Source: Ectobius pallidus (lineage: Eukaryota; Arthropoda; Insecta; Blattodea; Ectobiidae). From it: a DNA stretch of 64,000 nt. The position numbers were made by a program, and so were the translations under genes. Below, in pieces: positions 10,905 through 22,529 of the stretch; the stretch's first letter is position 1, and each line of letters opens with the position of its first letter. Under the pieces are notes generated by a model, which worked only from the letters and a program-made list of their open reading frames with translations, was not told the origin of the DNA and did no database searches. The DNA is taken from the NCBI GenBank assembly GCA_964059195.1, contig CAXKWD010000003.1, positions 195,138,174-195,202,173 on the forward strand, written 5' to 3'.

Positions 10905-11054
10905 TAACAGAAATCTTGGAGGATGGGAGACTCAAAGGGATGAGACTAGGAAGACCTTGATTTAGGTGGGAGGACATTATTAGAATAGATTTAAGGGAAT
11001 TAGAAATTGCAAGGGATGGTTGGATGAAGTTAGCACAGAATAGGGTTGAATGGT
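10905..11054 (+). mobile_element. LINE ORF2 3' remnant, split by the BEL element
   Basis: The plus strand reads GRLKGMRLGRP, a TGA, then FRWEDIIRIDLRELEIARDG and WMKLAQNRVEW, the usual C-terminus of many insect non-LTR retrotransposons. The sequence stops at the BEL target duplication ATGGT (11050-11054) and resumes at 18559 with WTHGNVTMNL and a stop. The TGA replaces an expected Arg codon (CGA), typical of CpG decay. Confidence 0.65.
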
Positions 11055-11909
11055 TGTTCGAGCAAGCAACATGTTTCCACTTTAGAATGTTTCAAACTGT
11101 CCGCTTGCAATGTCCCGCTTTGATTGTCTTTTTGTTCCCGCCTCAAGGCATTGTGGGATCATGCATGACTTGCTAATTTCCTTTGTTATATGCGGTGGCT
11201 TAGCGTCACCCCAGTCAGTATTGTATGAGACCTCACTCAGATCACAAGTGTATCTAGTAGGCTCGAATCATTCCCGCTTTTTCTACCAAGTTTCCTTAAA
11301 CTTGCTCTGGAAGCGGTGAATAGTCACAATTGTGCGCAATTGTGGCTCTCAGTAATTATTCATACATAATTACATATAATTCATAAAGTTCGCGAGTGAA
11401 TTCTCCGAATTACAAAAGTTTGATATTTCGTAACAGTGGTGCAACCACGCTACCTGTTTCAGTGCTTATATCAGCTTTTACGACTAAACTGCATACAAAA
11501 GTTTAGTGTTAACTTCAAGTGCAATTTAATCTACGCATTTTAAGCTATTATTTATCAAGTTTTTCAAGAAATTAATATTTACAGACACGTGTGAAAACGT
11601 ACTCTTGCATCTTATGTATCAGTGTTTCTATTTCAATTAGTTTCAATAATTATTGTGTGTGAATTTAGTAAGTTGTGATTATTTCATATTTAAATTGTTC
11701 TCCTTAAGTATTCCGTGGATTCCTGATCCCAGAGTCCTGAGGTAACAGTCTATTTGCTCTCAATTTTGATTCATTCGAATCTGGTCCTCATTAGCTATTC
11801 AGAGGTGGCTACGCTTTCATATCTTATGCACTTCCAACTGAAGTCCCTTCCAAACCTAAAACCAACATTTTATTCCTATTTGGGACGTATCTTATCCCGA
11901 TCCCAAACA
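11055..11909 (+). repeat. 5' LTR of BEL/Pao element
   Basis: Starts TGTTCGAGCAAGC and ends CCCAAACA. Same length and, on reading, same sequence as the 3' LTR. The bases right after it (TTTGGTTCCTCATCGGACC, from 11910) should contain the primer-binding site; I could not assign the tRNA. Confidence 0.93.
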
Positions 11910-12220
11910 TTTGGTTCCTCATCGGACCGGATTACTAAGGAAACAATTTCATTATTCACACACATATATATGGTTTGTCTCGGCTTATCGATCTCGTTCA
12001 TTGTATGCAGACTCAACCGCGGCGGCATCCGCGTAATCAAGAGCTACGATTTCTAGTACATAAACTCTGTATCATCTATTCGGCAGTGCTTCAGTACTAC
12101 AGAAAACACAACAGCTCAAAAGACTTCAAGAAGGCAGTGATCATCACACCAGAACATCACATGTGCAGTGACAACTCTACAAAGTTCTCAAAGTGTTACA
12201 AATAATATCATTATATCATC
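11910..12220 (+). other. BEL/Pao leader between 5' LTR and gag
   Basis: Untranslated leader of 311 bp. No convincing gene; short open frames here are not supported. The gag ATG at 12221 has context ATCATGGAG. Confidence 0.6.
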
Positions 12221-13387
12221 ATGGAGAGTCAAATCAAGGATCTGATCAAGAAAAGGGGTTTCATCAAGAGAAAAATCACCTTTATTCAGAAATTCTACGA
12301 TAGCATCCAGGAGGAAATTGATGTGTTTCATCTTAAAGTGAAATATGACAGCCTCAATAATCTTTTTGATAAATATGAAACTGTACAAGCTGAAATTGAA
12401 TCGCTAATAGTAGAAGAAGAAGACATCGAAGTTCACATGCAGTATGACGAAGAGATAAGAAGTAGTTATGATCTGTTGAAATCTAAACTTAGTGCGCTCA
12501 TTGTTCAGCATGAACAGCCACTTCGTAGCATAAGTCCAGCAGGCAGTGAGCGATCTCATAACAGTGCCAATTCACATCATACTTGTCAGTCAGCTGTTTG
12601 TCAGTGCAACAATAGGCCAATACAACTTCCTGCTATACAGCTTCCTACCTTCTCTGGTGACATCACAACGTTCAAACATTTCCAAGACACGTTCGGCAGT
12701 CTTGTAGCCAATAATGCAGCCTTAGAACCGATACAGAAATTGCATTACCTTCTGTCATCATTAAAGGGCCAGGCACACGCACTGATAAAAAATCTACCAG
12801 TAACTAGCGAAAATTTCAGTGTAGCATGGAATCTAATATGTTCCAGGTACGATAATACAAGAATTATCGCCACAGCTCACGTACGTAATCTACTCTCTTT
12901 ACCAACGATGAAGAGTGAAAATGTGAATGATCTTCGTAGTATTCTTAACAAATTCCAAAGCAACATAAATGCTATGGAAGCTTTACATGTAGGGATACCA
13001 TTACACGATGTTATGCTCATGCAGTTAATCTTGGACAGCCTTTGTGAGAGCGTACGCAAAGAATGGGAGGGAAGAATTGATTCTCAGAACTTCACACCAC
13101 TTCAAGACCTCATCAAGTTTTTAGAAGCTAAGGCAAATTCCCTTGAAGTATTGGCAGATGTAAACAACACGTCCAGCCCATCTAAGCACAAAGGTGAGCA
13201 AAGTACGAAGAAGAAGTCAGAGAAACACACTCGTCATTCTTATGTTGCTACAAAAGGAGACACGTGCCCATGCTGCGATGATAATCACAATTTATTAAAT
13301 TGCAAGAACTTCCAAAAACTAAGTGTATCACAACGATGGGATGTCATTAAATCTAAACGCTTGTGTGCTAAACTGCTTCTCTCCTAA
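12221..13387 (+). CDS. gag: BEL/Pao Gag
   Basis: 388 codons from ATG at 12221. The N-terminal ~85 residues are charged and helical (MESQIKDLIKKRGFIKRK). A DUF1759-type Gag domain occupies about 135-320 (LPTFSGDITTFKHFQDTF, LSSLKGQAHALIKNLP, NLICSRYDNTRIIATAHV). It ends in the first Cys-rich unit (CPCCDDNHNLLNC). The frame stops at 13385-13387, just after RLCAK; the expected second Cys/His unit (NCFSPNHRRDQC) follows in another frame. BEL elements normally make one Gag-Pol polyprotein, so this stop results from one extra base around TGTGTGCTAAAC. Gag packages the element RNA. Confidence 0.9.
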   Translation: MESQIKDLIKKRGFIKRKITFIQKFYDSIQEEIDVFHLKVKYDSLNNLFDKYETVQAEIESLIVEEEDIEVHMQYDEEIRSSYDLLKSKLSALIVQHEQPLRSISPAGSERSHNSANSHHTCQSAVCQCNNRPIQLPAIQLPTFSGDITTFKHFQDTFGSLVANNAALEPIQKLHYLLSSLKGQAHALIKNLPVTSENFSVAWNLICSRYDNTRIIATAHVRNLLSLPTMKSENVNDLRSILNKFQSNINAMEALHVGIPLHDVMLMQLILDSLCESVRKEWEGRIDSQNFTPLQDLIKFLEAKANSLEVLADVNNTSSPSKHKGEQSTKKKSEKHTRHSYVATKGDTCPCCDDNHNLLNCKNFQKLSVSQRWDVIKSKRLCAKLLLS

Positions 13388-16300
13388 CCACAGAAGAGAT
13401 CAGTGCAAGCTAAAATCGTTTTGCAAATGTGGGAAAGGCTTTCATAGTAAATGGTTACACAATGACACACAGTCAAGTGAAAAGGTTTCTCGCCAGAGTA
13501 CTTTTTCAGAAAGTACTACACCCAGCACGGCAACAAACACTCCAGCTAGTTACTGTTCTATAAAAGAAAAGGCTAGCCAATGTGAAATTCTTCTTGCAAC
13601 TGCAGTGGTCGAAATAGAAGACAAAAATGGAAAACTGTTAAAATGCAGAGCTTTGCTTGATTCTGGTAGTCAGATTAATTTCATCACGGAAGATTTGGCA
13701 AGGAAATTACAATTACCAACTAGCGCAGTGGATACTCACATAAGAGGTATCAATGGCACCTCAGCTTGTGGTCACAGCATCACTATTAATATGAGATCCA
13801 GGATCCACGCTTTCCAAGCTAACCTAAACTGCCTAGTTTTACCTCACATTGTAAATAAGCTTCCTGCTGTCCAAATTGACCCACACAAATTCAATATTCC
13901 CAGTGAACTTCCATTAGCTGATCCTAAATTCCATGTACCTGGTGATGTACAATTGCTAATTGGTGCCAACTTATTCTTCCAATTAATCACAAACGAAAGA
14001 ATAATTAAACCAAATCAGCCTGTTCTGACCAACACTGAACTTGGTTGGATAATCAGTGGTACAGTTCCTAAGTCTGCCATTAAAAACAAGAAGGTGACGT
14101 TCTCACAGCATAACTTGTTTGTAACTGTCGACAACGTGGACAGGCAACTAAGGCAATTTTGGGAGCTGGAAGACTTCCCCAGCGCAGTACACACCAAAGA
14201 GGAACGTGAATGTGAAGAACACTACGTAGAAAACACTACTCGTGCAACTGATGGTGCATTCGTAGTGCAACTCCCCAAGAATCAACTTGTAGATTCTCTG
14301 GGCGAATCTAGACAACAAGCTATAAAACGCTTAGGACACCTGGAACGCAAACTTCAAGCTAACCCTAGCTTAAAAGAAGACTATTCCAAATTTCTGGAAG
14401 AGTATGAAAATCTAGGCCACATGAAGGTTTCACTTCCTCAGCCTGGAGAAAAGTGTTACTACTTGCCGCATCATGCTGTTATAAAACCTAGTTCAACTAG
14501 CACGAAAACCCGAGTTGTATTCGATGCCTCAGCAAAGTCGTCTTCAGGCAAGTCATTGAACGACATCTTGAAACTAGGGCCAACTATACAAGACGATCTT
14601 TCATCTATTGTACTTCGGTTCCGCACCTACAAGTATGCATTTTCAGCAGACATTTCTAAAATGTACAGGCAAGTAAGAATGCATAAAGATGATCAGAATC
14701 TTCAAAGAATTGTGTGGCGTTCAAGTCCTAATGAACCCATACAAGACTACGCTCTAACTACTGTCACTTATGGTACCAAATCTGCATCATTTTTGGCCAT
14801 AAGATCTTTACATCAGCTTGCGCTAGAAGAAGAAGAGAAGTATCCGCTTGCTGCTCAGGCAGTACGGGAATCATTTTATGTTGATGACTGTTTAGCAGGC
14901 CACAATGACATCCAAGAAGCCCTGAAACTGCAAAGGGAGCTTACAGATATGCTCAATTGTGGTGGATTTCCTCTGCGAAAATGGTGTTCCAATAATGAAG
15001 CTTTATTGGAATCAGTACCTCCGTCACATCGAGAAACTCAATTGCCCCTGGCACTTGATAACAATGAAAACATACATGCCCTAGGCTTACTTTGGCATCC
15101 AGTTAATGATGAATTCCAGATCCAATCACATCCTTCACTCCAAACACATGTGCAAGGTAAACTAACCAAACGAAATATCCTTTCACTTATTTCATCTATC
15201 TTTGATCCGCTAGGATTGGCTAGCCCTATTGTCATAAATGCTAAAATCTTTATGCAATCTCTCTGGATTGAGAAATTAGACTGGGATGAAACCGTACCTG
15301 TGCATCTGGAGGAGAAATGGATGGAAATCTGTGAAACATTAGCTACTATTCACACCTTGCGTATTCCCAGATATGTGCTTACATCTGGTACAGTGCAGGA
15401 CATTCAATTACATGGTTTCTGTGACGCCTCCCAGAAGGCGTATGGAGCTTGTATATATATTCGTTCTGTAAATAGTGAAGGTGAAACTACTATTCAACTA
15501 TTATGTTCAAAATCTAAGGTTTCTCCTCTAAAGAAGCAAACCATTCCACGCCTTGAACTATGTGGTGCACTTCTGCTAGCTAAATTATACAACAAAGTGC
15601 TAAGTGACCTCAAGGTACAACCTTCACAAAATTTTTTGTGGTCAGATTCTACTGTGGTACTTTCTTGGCTCAAAACTGATGCGCGAAAGTGGAAAACCTT
15701 TGTTTCAAATCGTGTGTCACAGATACAAGAACTTTCGGAGACTGCTTTATGGCGTCACATTGCCACACATGATAATCCAGCAGATCTTGTCTCAAGAGGA
15801 ATTTCTTGTGAGCAGTTATCTGAAATCGATTTGTGGTGGCACGGTCCTAACTGGTTATCTTCACCAGAGACATCCTGGCCAAAACAACCACAACAACTAA
15901 GTGTTCCTGATTCATCAGAACAACTTACAAATGTCTGTCTGGTGTCAACAATGGAGAAAGAACATTTTCTTACAAGATTCTCAGATCTCCGACGCCTGCA
16001 AAGAGTAACATGCTACATGAATAGATTTATTGCTGCATGTCGCCATGAAGCAAAATTTCATGGACCTATTACAGCTGAAGAGCTTCAACAAGCTTTACAA
16101 ACTTGTGTTAAAAGTGCTCAACATTCATCTTTTAAGAGTGAAATTGCAGATCTTAAAAATATGAAAGAAACTTCTGCTAAAAGTTCTATTCATACTTTAA
16201 CACCATTTCTGGACGAAAATGGTCTTCTACGAGTTGGTGGTCGCATAGATAAATCTCATCTTGCATATGATGCTAAACATCAGATCATATTGCCAACCAA

Positions 16301-17437
16301 GCACCATCTGACTGCTCTAATTGTAAAGCATGAACATTTTAAACTTCTACATGCTTCACATCAGCTGACAATAGCTTCATTAAGACAAGCATATTGGATC
16401 CCTTGCGTGCGCAGACTGGTGAAATCTGTTCTACACAAGTGTCTGACTTGCTATAAACTAAAGGCAAAATCTGCTCAACAGCTGATGGGCAATCTTCCTA
16501 ACTACAGAGTAACTCCTGTTAGGCCCTTTCTACGCACAGCAGTAGATTATGCTGGTCCCTTCAGCATAAGATACGGATCGCCTAGAAGTAAAATCATTGC
16601 CAAGGCATACGCTGCAATCTTTGTATGTCTTGTAACTAAAGCCATTCATATTGAATTGGTGTCAGACCTCACATCAGAAGCTTTCTTAGCCGCGCTAAGA
16701 AGATTTACTTCCCGTCGTGGCCTATGCAAGGATATCTTCAGCGATAACGGCACTAATTTCATAGGCACGAATCACAAATTGAAAGATCTTCGTATTCTAC
16801 TACAATCCGAAGAATTTCAGAAGTCAGTTCAAGATTTTGCTGCAACCAATGATTATACCTGGCATTTTCTTCCACCTGCTTCTCCGCATTTCGGTGGGTT
16901 ACATGAAGCCGCGGTGAAATCTATGAAGTTTCACCTAAGGAGAACAATGGGTGCACAAATCCTCACATTTGAACAGCTTTGTACTCTACTCACTCAGATC
17001 GAGGCTTGTTTGAATTCCAGACCACTCGTTCGTCTTAGTGACGACCCAAATGACTGTTCATATCTTTCACCTGGGCACTTCCTCATCGGTGAGCCTCTCA
17101 CCTCTCTGCCATCTCATTCTCCCACAGATGATATGAAATGTCTTGAAAAATGGCAAATTCTACAAAATCATCTGCATCAGATATGGAAAAGATGGTCTTC
17201 CGAGTATTTGCATACACTTCAGCAGCGACAAAAATGGTCATCTTCCAGTGAGAATCTGCGAGAAGGTATCTTAGTCATTCTGAAGGAAGACAAGTAGACC
17301 CACTTCAATGGAAGATAGGCATCATTACCAAGGTGCATCCGGGAGAAGACGGTCTAATTCGTGTGGCGACAGTTCGCACTCCTAGTGGTGAATATAAGCG
17401 CCCATTAGTGAAATTATGTCCATTGCCAGATCAATAA
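13368..17437 (+). pseudogene. pol: BEL/Pao Pol: protease, RT, RNase H, integrase (two frameshifts)
   Basis: In order: Cys/His-rich unit (NCFSPNHRRDQCK); aspartic protease with LLDSGSQINFIT; RT with RVVFDASAKSSSG, FSADISKMYRQV and catalytic YVDD in ESFYVDDCLAG; RNase H with FCDASQKAYGACIY, PRLELCGALL and WSDSTVVLSWL; integrase zinc domain (HASHQLTIASL...CLTCYKLK); integrase core with D in VDYAGPFSI, D in FSDNGTNF and E in FGGLHEAAVKS. At 17291-17297 the frame ends early (EDK, stop) and the C-terminal integrase tail (PLQWKIGIITKVHPG ... LVKLCPLP) continues in another frame to a stop at 17435-17437. One missing base explains it. Confidence 0.92.
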
Positions 17438-17703
17438 TAAGTGTAATACAGTGCAATCAAGATTTCATATCTCTTTATCGTTTTACAAGCAATTATAGTG
17501 TAGACAAACCGTTACATTGTAATAATTGTTTTTTGGTTTTTCTCCTTACACAATAAGGTTTTATTTTCTCATAATGGAGATAAACTGTGTTATTGTGATG
17601 TATATAATAAGTGTTTTTCTTTGTTATTTCTCCATTTGAATGTATTTTTCATAGCTTGCTCTTTATCTATTTTGTTGAACTAAATAGTTCAAAGGGGTCG
17701 GTA

Positions 17704-18558
17704 TGTTCGAGCAAGCAACATGTTTCCACTTTAGAATGTTTCAAACTGTCCGCTTGCAATGTCCCGCTTTGATTGTCTTTTTGTTCCCGCCTCAAGGCAT
17801 TGTGGGATCATGCATGACTTGCTAATTTCCTTTGTTATATGCGGTGGCTTAGCGTCACCCCAGTCAGTATTGTATGAGACCTCACTCAGATCACAAGTGT
17901 ATCTAGTAGGCTCGAATCATTCCCGCTTTTTCTACCAAGTTTCCTTAAACTTGCTCTGGAAGCGGTGAATAGTCACAATTGTGCGCAATTGTGGCTCTCA
18001 GTAATTATTCATACATAATTACATATAATTCATAAAGTTCGCGAGTGAATTCTCCGAATTACAAAAGTTTGATATTTCGTAACAGTGGTGCAACCACGCT
18101 ACCTGTTTCAGTGCTTATATCAGCTTTTACGACTAAACTGCATACAAAAGTTTAGTGTTAACTTCAAGTGCAATTTAATCTACGCATTTTAAGCTATTAT
18201 TTATCAAGTTTTTCAAGAAATTAATATTTACAGACACGTGTGAAAACGTACTCTTGCATCTTATGTATCAGTGTTTCTATTTCAATTAGTTTCAATAATT
18301 ATTGTGTGTGAATTTAGTAAGTTGTGATTATTTCATATTTAAATTGTTCTCCTTAAGTATTCCGTGGATTCCTGATCCCAGAGTCCTGAGGTAACAGTCT
18401 ATTTGCTCTCAATTTTGATTCATTCGAATCTGGTCCTCATTAGCTATTCAGAGGTGGCTACGCTTTCATATCTTATGCACTTCCAACTGAAGTCCCTTCC
18501 AAACCTAAAACCAACATTTTATTCCTATTTGGGACGTATCTTATCCCGATCCCAAACA
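17704..18558 (+). repeat. 3' LTR of BEL/Pao element
   Basis: Same ends and length as the 5' LTR. It is preceded by a purine-rich stretch AAAGGGG (about 17690-17696) that can serve as polypurine tract. Confidence 0.93.
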
Positions 18559-18563
18559 ATGGT

Positions 18564-18985
18564 GGACTCATGGAAATGTGACAATGAACCTCTAGGTTCC
18601 ATCAAATAGATTATATTTCTTTAGCTTGCTTAGGAATTGTCTGTTGCCATTGGGTAATTAAGTACCTACTGCTAGAATGTGTTTTCTTTAATTTGTTTGG
18701 ACACCAATATTTTCTACAAAGTGTTAGTAAATTTCAATATTGGTATGTACTGTTATGTCAGTATTGCAGTGTGACGAATTGCGCATCTTTGTAAATATAA
18801 CTTCAAAGTAAACTTCTAACCTAGAATTCAATATTGCAGTTTATTTGTTAGATTCTTTTTATCACTAATTTTGTCATCTTTCTATATTTTTGGAGCTAAG
18901 GATTCCATTCATGCTTTTAATATTATTATACACCACTTAATAGAGAAAATTTCAAACTCTCTAACCGTATCAGTTAACAGGATAT
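18564..18985 (+). other. LINE 3' remnant tail, then featureless intron
   Basis: 18564-18617 completes the LINE remnant cut by the BEL insertion (see 10905-11054). The rest, to 18985, is AT-rich intron sequence with nothing recognisable. Confidence 0.5.
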
Positions 18986-18987
18986 AA

Positions 18988-19755
18988 TATTGAGTTGGGT
19001 CTAGCACGTATACAGTACTTCACTTTTTGTATATAAATACCTGAACTAATTTCAAAGCCCACTGGCGTTTGTGTTGCCCTCTCAAGGAAGTTTGCCGCAT
19101 TTGGCGATGAGACCTTTGTCTGATGGAATGTCGAAGTTCATGAGGTGTTCTTTATGTTTGTGGATGAATTTCCTCTCCGAAACCGAAAGTTCCTTGTGAC
19201 CTTGACATATTTAATCAGTGTTGGATCCAGATTGATGTCATGACCTTCATTTTGAAAGTGGGCTGCTACTTCAGATTTGTCTGTATTTCCGTGTTTAAGA
19301 TGTCTCATATGTTCTTTTGTCCTAACTTCTAATTTCCTCTTTGTTTTCCCCACATACACTTTCTCGCAGTTTGTACAGTTGATTTGGTATATTCCTAATT
19401 TCTGGCTATGGAGTCTGCCTTCTAAATTGGCGGAATTTAATAATTTTTTTAATGAGAATCTGTTTACTGGTGCTGTGATGATACCATATTTACTGAAAAC
19501 TGTCTTGAATTTCTTGTCTGCCCAAGGGTGAAAAGTAATTTCTTGTCTGCCCAAGGGTGAAAAATAATTTTCCTATATTTCTTATTTTCTTCTATGGGTT
19601 CTAGGGTGGTTATGTCTGCAGTTAATTTTTTCTTCTGACTTTTTATTTTCTTGGCAGTTGGTGTTACTCTGATGACTATGAATGATGATGGTCTTCAAAG
19701 CTTGTTCAGGAATTTATACAAAAAGTGAAGTATACCTGCTAGACCCAACTCAATA
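18988..19755 (-). mobile_element. Penelope-like element fragment with GIY-YIG domain and inverted ends
   Basis: The minus strand encodes GIYQINCTNCEKVYVGKTKR and VRTKEHMRHLKHGNTDKS, the GIY-YIG endonuclease signature carried C-terminal to Penelope RTs (GIY...YVG, then R..EH). The block lacks the RT palm. It is flanked by inverted repeats of ~38 bp (TATTGAGTTGGGTCTAGCA at 18988 and its reverse complement ending at 19755). A 20-bp segment (TTTCTTGTCTGCCCAAGGG...) is duplicated near 19512-19560 and interrupts the frame. Confidence 0.75.
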
Positions 19756-19842
19756 TAAAAATAACTGTATAAAATAACTTAATTGTGTTAACTTCAAATA
19801 CATTTTTGAATTCATGTCAGTTAAATTTTTGTATAATTATAA

Positions 19843-20153
19843 AAACTAAACTAAACTCCATGGCGCGACATCCCCGAAGGGACAAGGCCTACCACCCAAA
19901 CACTGCGTCATCTACCTATAGGCAGATGGTAGGATTGGGGGGCATGTGGTCAGCATGCAGACACCCATGGCCGTTAACGCATGACCGGAGCCGCTGCTTC
20001 TCTATCAAGTAGCTCCTCAATTTGAATCACGAGGCTGAGTGCACCCCTACCAGACCTCCCTATCTCAGAAAAATCCGAGGAGGTACCAGGGATCGAGCCC
20101 GAACCGACAGATCCATAGTCAGTGACGCTAACCACAAGACCACGCCGGCGGTC
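19843..20153 (-). mobile_element. tRNA-derived SINE with 15-bp target duplication
   Basis: Flanked by perfect duplications TTTGTATAATTATAA (19828-19842 and 20154-20168). On the minus strand it starts with a tRNA-related head (GCGTGGTCTTGTGGTTAGCG, then GGGCTCGATCCC as B-box-like) and ends in a short A-rich tail (TTTAGTTTAG on the plus side reversed). 311 bp. Pol III transcription is inferred from the boxes. The long duplication shows LINE-type insertion. Confidence 0.85.
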
Positions 20154-20320
20154 TTTGTATAATTATAACTTTTTTCATTTAAGTTTTGAAATATTGCATA
20201 ATTTGCAAGCATTTTTTTGCAAGGCTACTGCAGAATGACTTAGCACAGAAAAGACGGTGGATATTCTACAGCTGTTTTTATTTGAAGTTTTATCTACAGG
20301 GAATGTTATTTATGTTGCAG

Positions 20321-20448
20321 ACAGTTGGGTCCTGATCTGTGGAAGGTGTTGCAATCACTGAACAAGGCATACGATGTGATGACGAATACTGTAATAATCA
20401 CCAGTGATGTCATCACTAAGAATGGATTCAAAATAGAGATCTCTGAAG
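20321..20448 (+). CDS. Host gene exon C
   Basis: Acceptor TATGTTGCAG (a second AG four bases on, GCAGACAG) and donor CTGAAG|GTATGT. The open frame reads QLGPDLWKVLQSLNKAYDV... to KNGFKIEISE and splits a codon in phase 1, which matches exon D. Not recognised by family. No transposon-like repeats. The clean splice sites and phase match to the next exon make it convincing as part of the same gene. Confidence 0.75.
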
Positions 20449-20663
20449 GTATGTCTATACCCACAAATTCTCTCCCCCTATCTTCTCTTCCTTGTAGCAT
20501 TAATTCACACCTTTAGTTTTGAGACTTTGAAGAAAGGTAGCTAGATTTTTAAAATCTGAAGGATCATTGGAGGAGAAACACTAAGTATAAAATTTGAAAA
20601 GAAATGTCTTTGTAAACATTGCTGTCAATCTATTTTTAGCAGTTATTTATCTTTCATATCACT

Positions 20664-21378
20664 GCATTTATCTGAATATAAGCCACACTTTTTTTTGCAT
20701 AGATTAAGCTCAGCGTACAAGTGTTTTTAGGCAATAATGGTAAAAATGAGCACAATATAGGTGGTTGATCTACCATGGTTGATTCCCCTCCTCCAAGGAC
20801 CACCACTTATCAATTATCTCGAATCTCCAGGAATATTGATATATTAATCGATTCCACATCGAAAATACATCGATTTTAATTGAAGCATCGTAGAAAATAC
20901 TTAAAACTGCCTAAGCAAGTGATGGTTGTTTTATGATATATGTTTTGCGTGTTTTGATATCTTTGATAGCGGTATTATGGAATATGCATGTATTATGAGT
21001 TGCTCAGAAGTAAAAAATGTCATAACAAATGGGAATGCAAATAATGGTAATTTTAAACTGATGGTAACTAAAAGTGCAGTTATGAAAAATAGAAAAATTG
21101 TGCGAAATTCAACATAGAAAGTGTCAAGTACCGATTTCTGTTTTCTATTTCATCAGTTTTATTTAATACATTAAATAAAATTATAATTTCATAGTTCAAG
21201 TCAGCTGATACTTTTTTTCCTTATATCAGGCCTATTTCACCTAAGAAATGTGTCACTTTAATATTATGAAAATGAGGCAATTTATTTTTTCACTTTGAGG
21301 TTAATTTAATTTTTCCCCCTTGACTTTACTGTTAAAAAGGCAGGTCAATTTAGGGGTGGCTTATATTTGGATAAATAC
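20664..21378. mobile_element. Probable MITE in intron
   Basis: Imperfect inverted ends: left CATTTATCTGAATATAAGCC (20664), right reverse complement TATTTATCCAAATATAAGCC (ends 21378). The interior is AT-rich and non-coding. Target duplication not established. The remaining intron either side (20449-20663, 21379-21693) shows nothing. Confidence 0.45.
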
Positions 21379-21696
21379 AATATTATATAACATTTTTCAT
21401 TTCTTTATCGTATTGATCTTGGATTTTGAAACTAATGTAACTACAAAAATTATCTTTGTCTTTTGCATGAAATGAATGTATGAATTGATGACAAACAATT
21501 GTATCTTCCCACCCTCTCATTCCAAGATATAACAATGATTTCAAGTGAAAGAAACATTCGCTAGGGGTGGATATTCAGTGTTAGCAATGCAAACTCTTCT
21601 GAATGGAACTACATTTTCACTGCTGGCTGTGCTAGTGTGAGTGTAGTGTCATCTGTTGTGTACATGTATTGCACCATGTATTAAAGTGCACCATAA

Positions 21697-22313
21697 AGCT
21701 GGGTCCCCACTGCTTAACATTTAACACCAACATGTTGCAGCTAACTTATGCTAATTATTTATCATCAACTTGTTGAAGTATACATGTTAAGTGGTTTGTC
21801 AATTAACAACTGTCTCCACTATAGTGTTATAGACTTAAAACATGTTATTTGTTGTGCCATTATTTCAAGATGGATTGTGATGAAGAGAAAATACTAGGCT
21901 TACTTATCAACCTTCCTGGTTTTGTCCTTGTGCTCCTTTGATGAGACGTCCTAAAGTGAAGGCCTCACCTTAATCTCATTTAGAATTTCAGAGTTGTTTC
22001 CTTTGACCATTCCATCTCGATTTGCAAATCAACAAAAAATATAACCTGCTAAGAATAAAAATGGATGCCGGCAATGTTGTTGAGGAAGCTGTCGATCGTT
22101 TTTTGTTTAACAAAAATTCCCAAAATAAAGCTGATATCAACCAATTAGTCAGTTGACTTGACATGTTGTCCATTTTCTCCGGAAAACACATTAACATCTG
22201 AAAATGTTAAGTTCAACATGCTGGGTTTGCATGTCAAGTCAATTGGAATGTGAAATTGCTATATACATGTCAATATCATATTGGTGTTAAAGTTAAGCCG
22301 TGGAGACTCAGCT
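21697..22313. mobile_element. PIF/Harbinger-type MITE, 617 bp, TAA target duplication
   Basis: TIRs of ~37 bp: left AGCTGGGTCCCCACTGCTTA, right reverse complement AGCTGAGTCTCCACGGCTTA, both continuing into TTTAACACCAA. Flanked by TAA (21694-21696, 22314-22316), the PIF/Harbinger target. A short start-like frame MDCDEEKILGLL (21870 onward) might be a relic of the transposase N-terminus. Confidence 0.75.
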
Positions 22314-22529
22314 TAACACTGCTGTGTTGTGATGTCATGCAGGCTACCACAGGGTTGCGTAAATCCGTCTAAACTTCAAGAAATACATGCTATACTCTTG
22401 CTTTTTAGGAAATTGATCAGATTATTAGCAATTGTTTGTCCATTTATAGTTAAAGAAATTTTCAAATTAATTTAGCACTACCAGTTTGCACAGCAAATAA
22501 TATGTTAGCAGGGAAAGGGTTAATACGAG

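Larger units (their letters stand above)
11055..18558 (+). mobile_element. Full-length young BEL/Pao LTR retrotransposon
   Basis: 7504 bp, bounded by two 855-bp LTRs that look identical and by a perfect 5-bp target duplication ATGGT (11050-11054, 18559-18563). Between them lie a leader, gag and a BEL-type pol with DUF1758-like protease, RT (YVDD), RNase H and integrase. Two one-base frameshifts interrupt the polyprotein (near 13367 and 17291). Identical LTRs mean the insertion is very recent, so the frameshifts are either sequencing errors or the element was mobilised in trans. It sits in a host-gene intron in the sense orientation. Confidence 0.95.

Noticed and set aside
11110..11319. 69-codon frame present twice (11110 and 17759)
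   Set aside because: Lies in the BEL LTRs; duplicated only because the LTRs are identical.
13323..13367. GTG as start of a separate pol gene
   Set aside because: Animal genes rarely start at GTG and the expected Gag-Pol junction shows a one-base shift instead.
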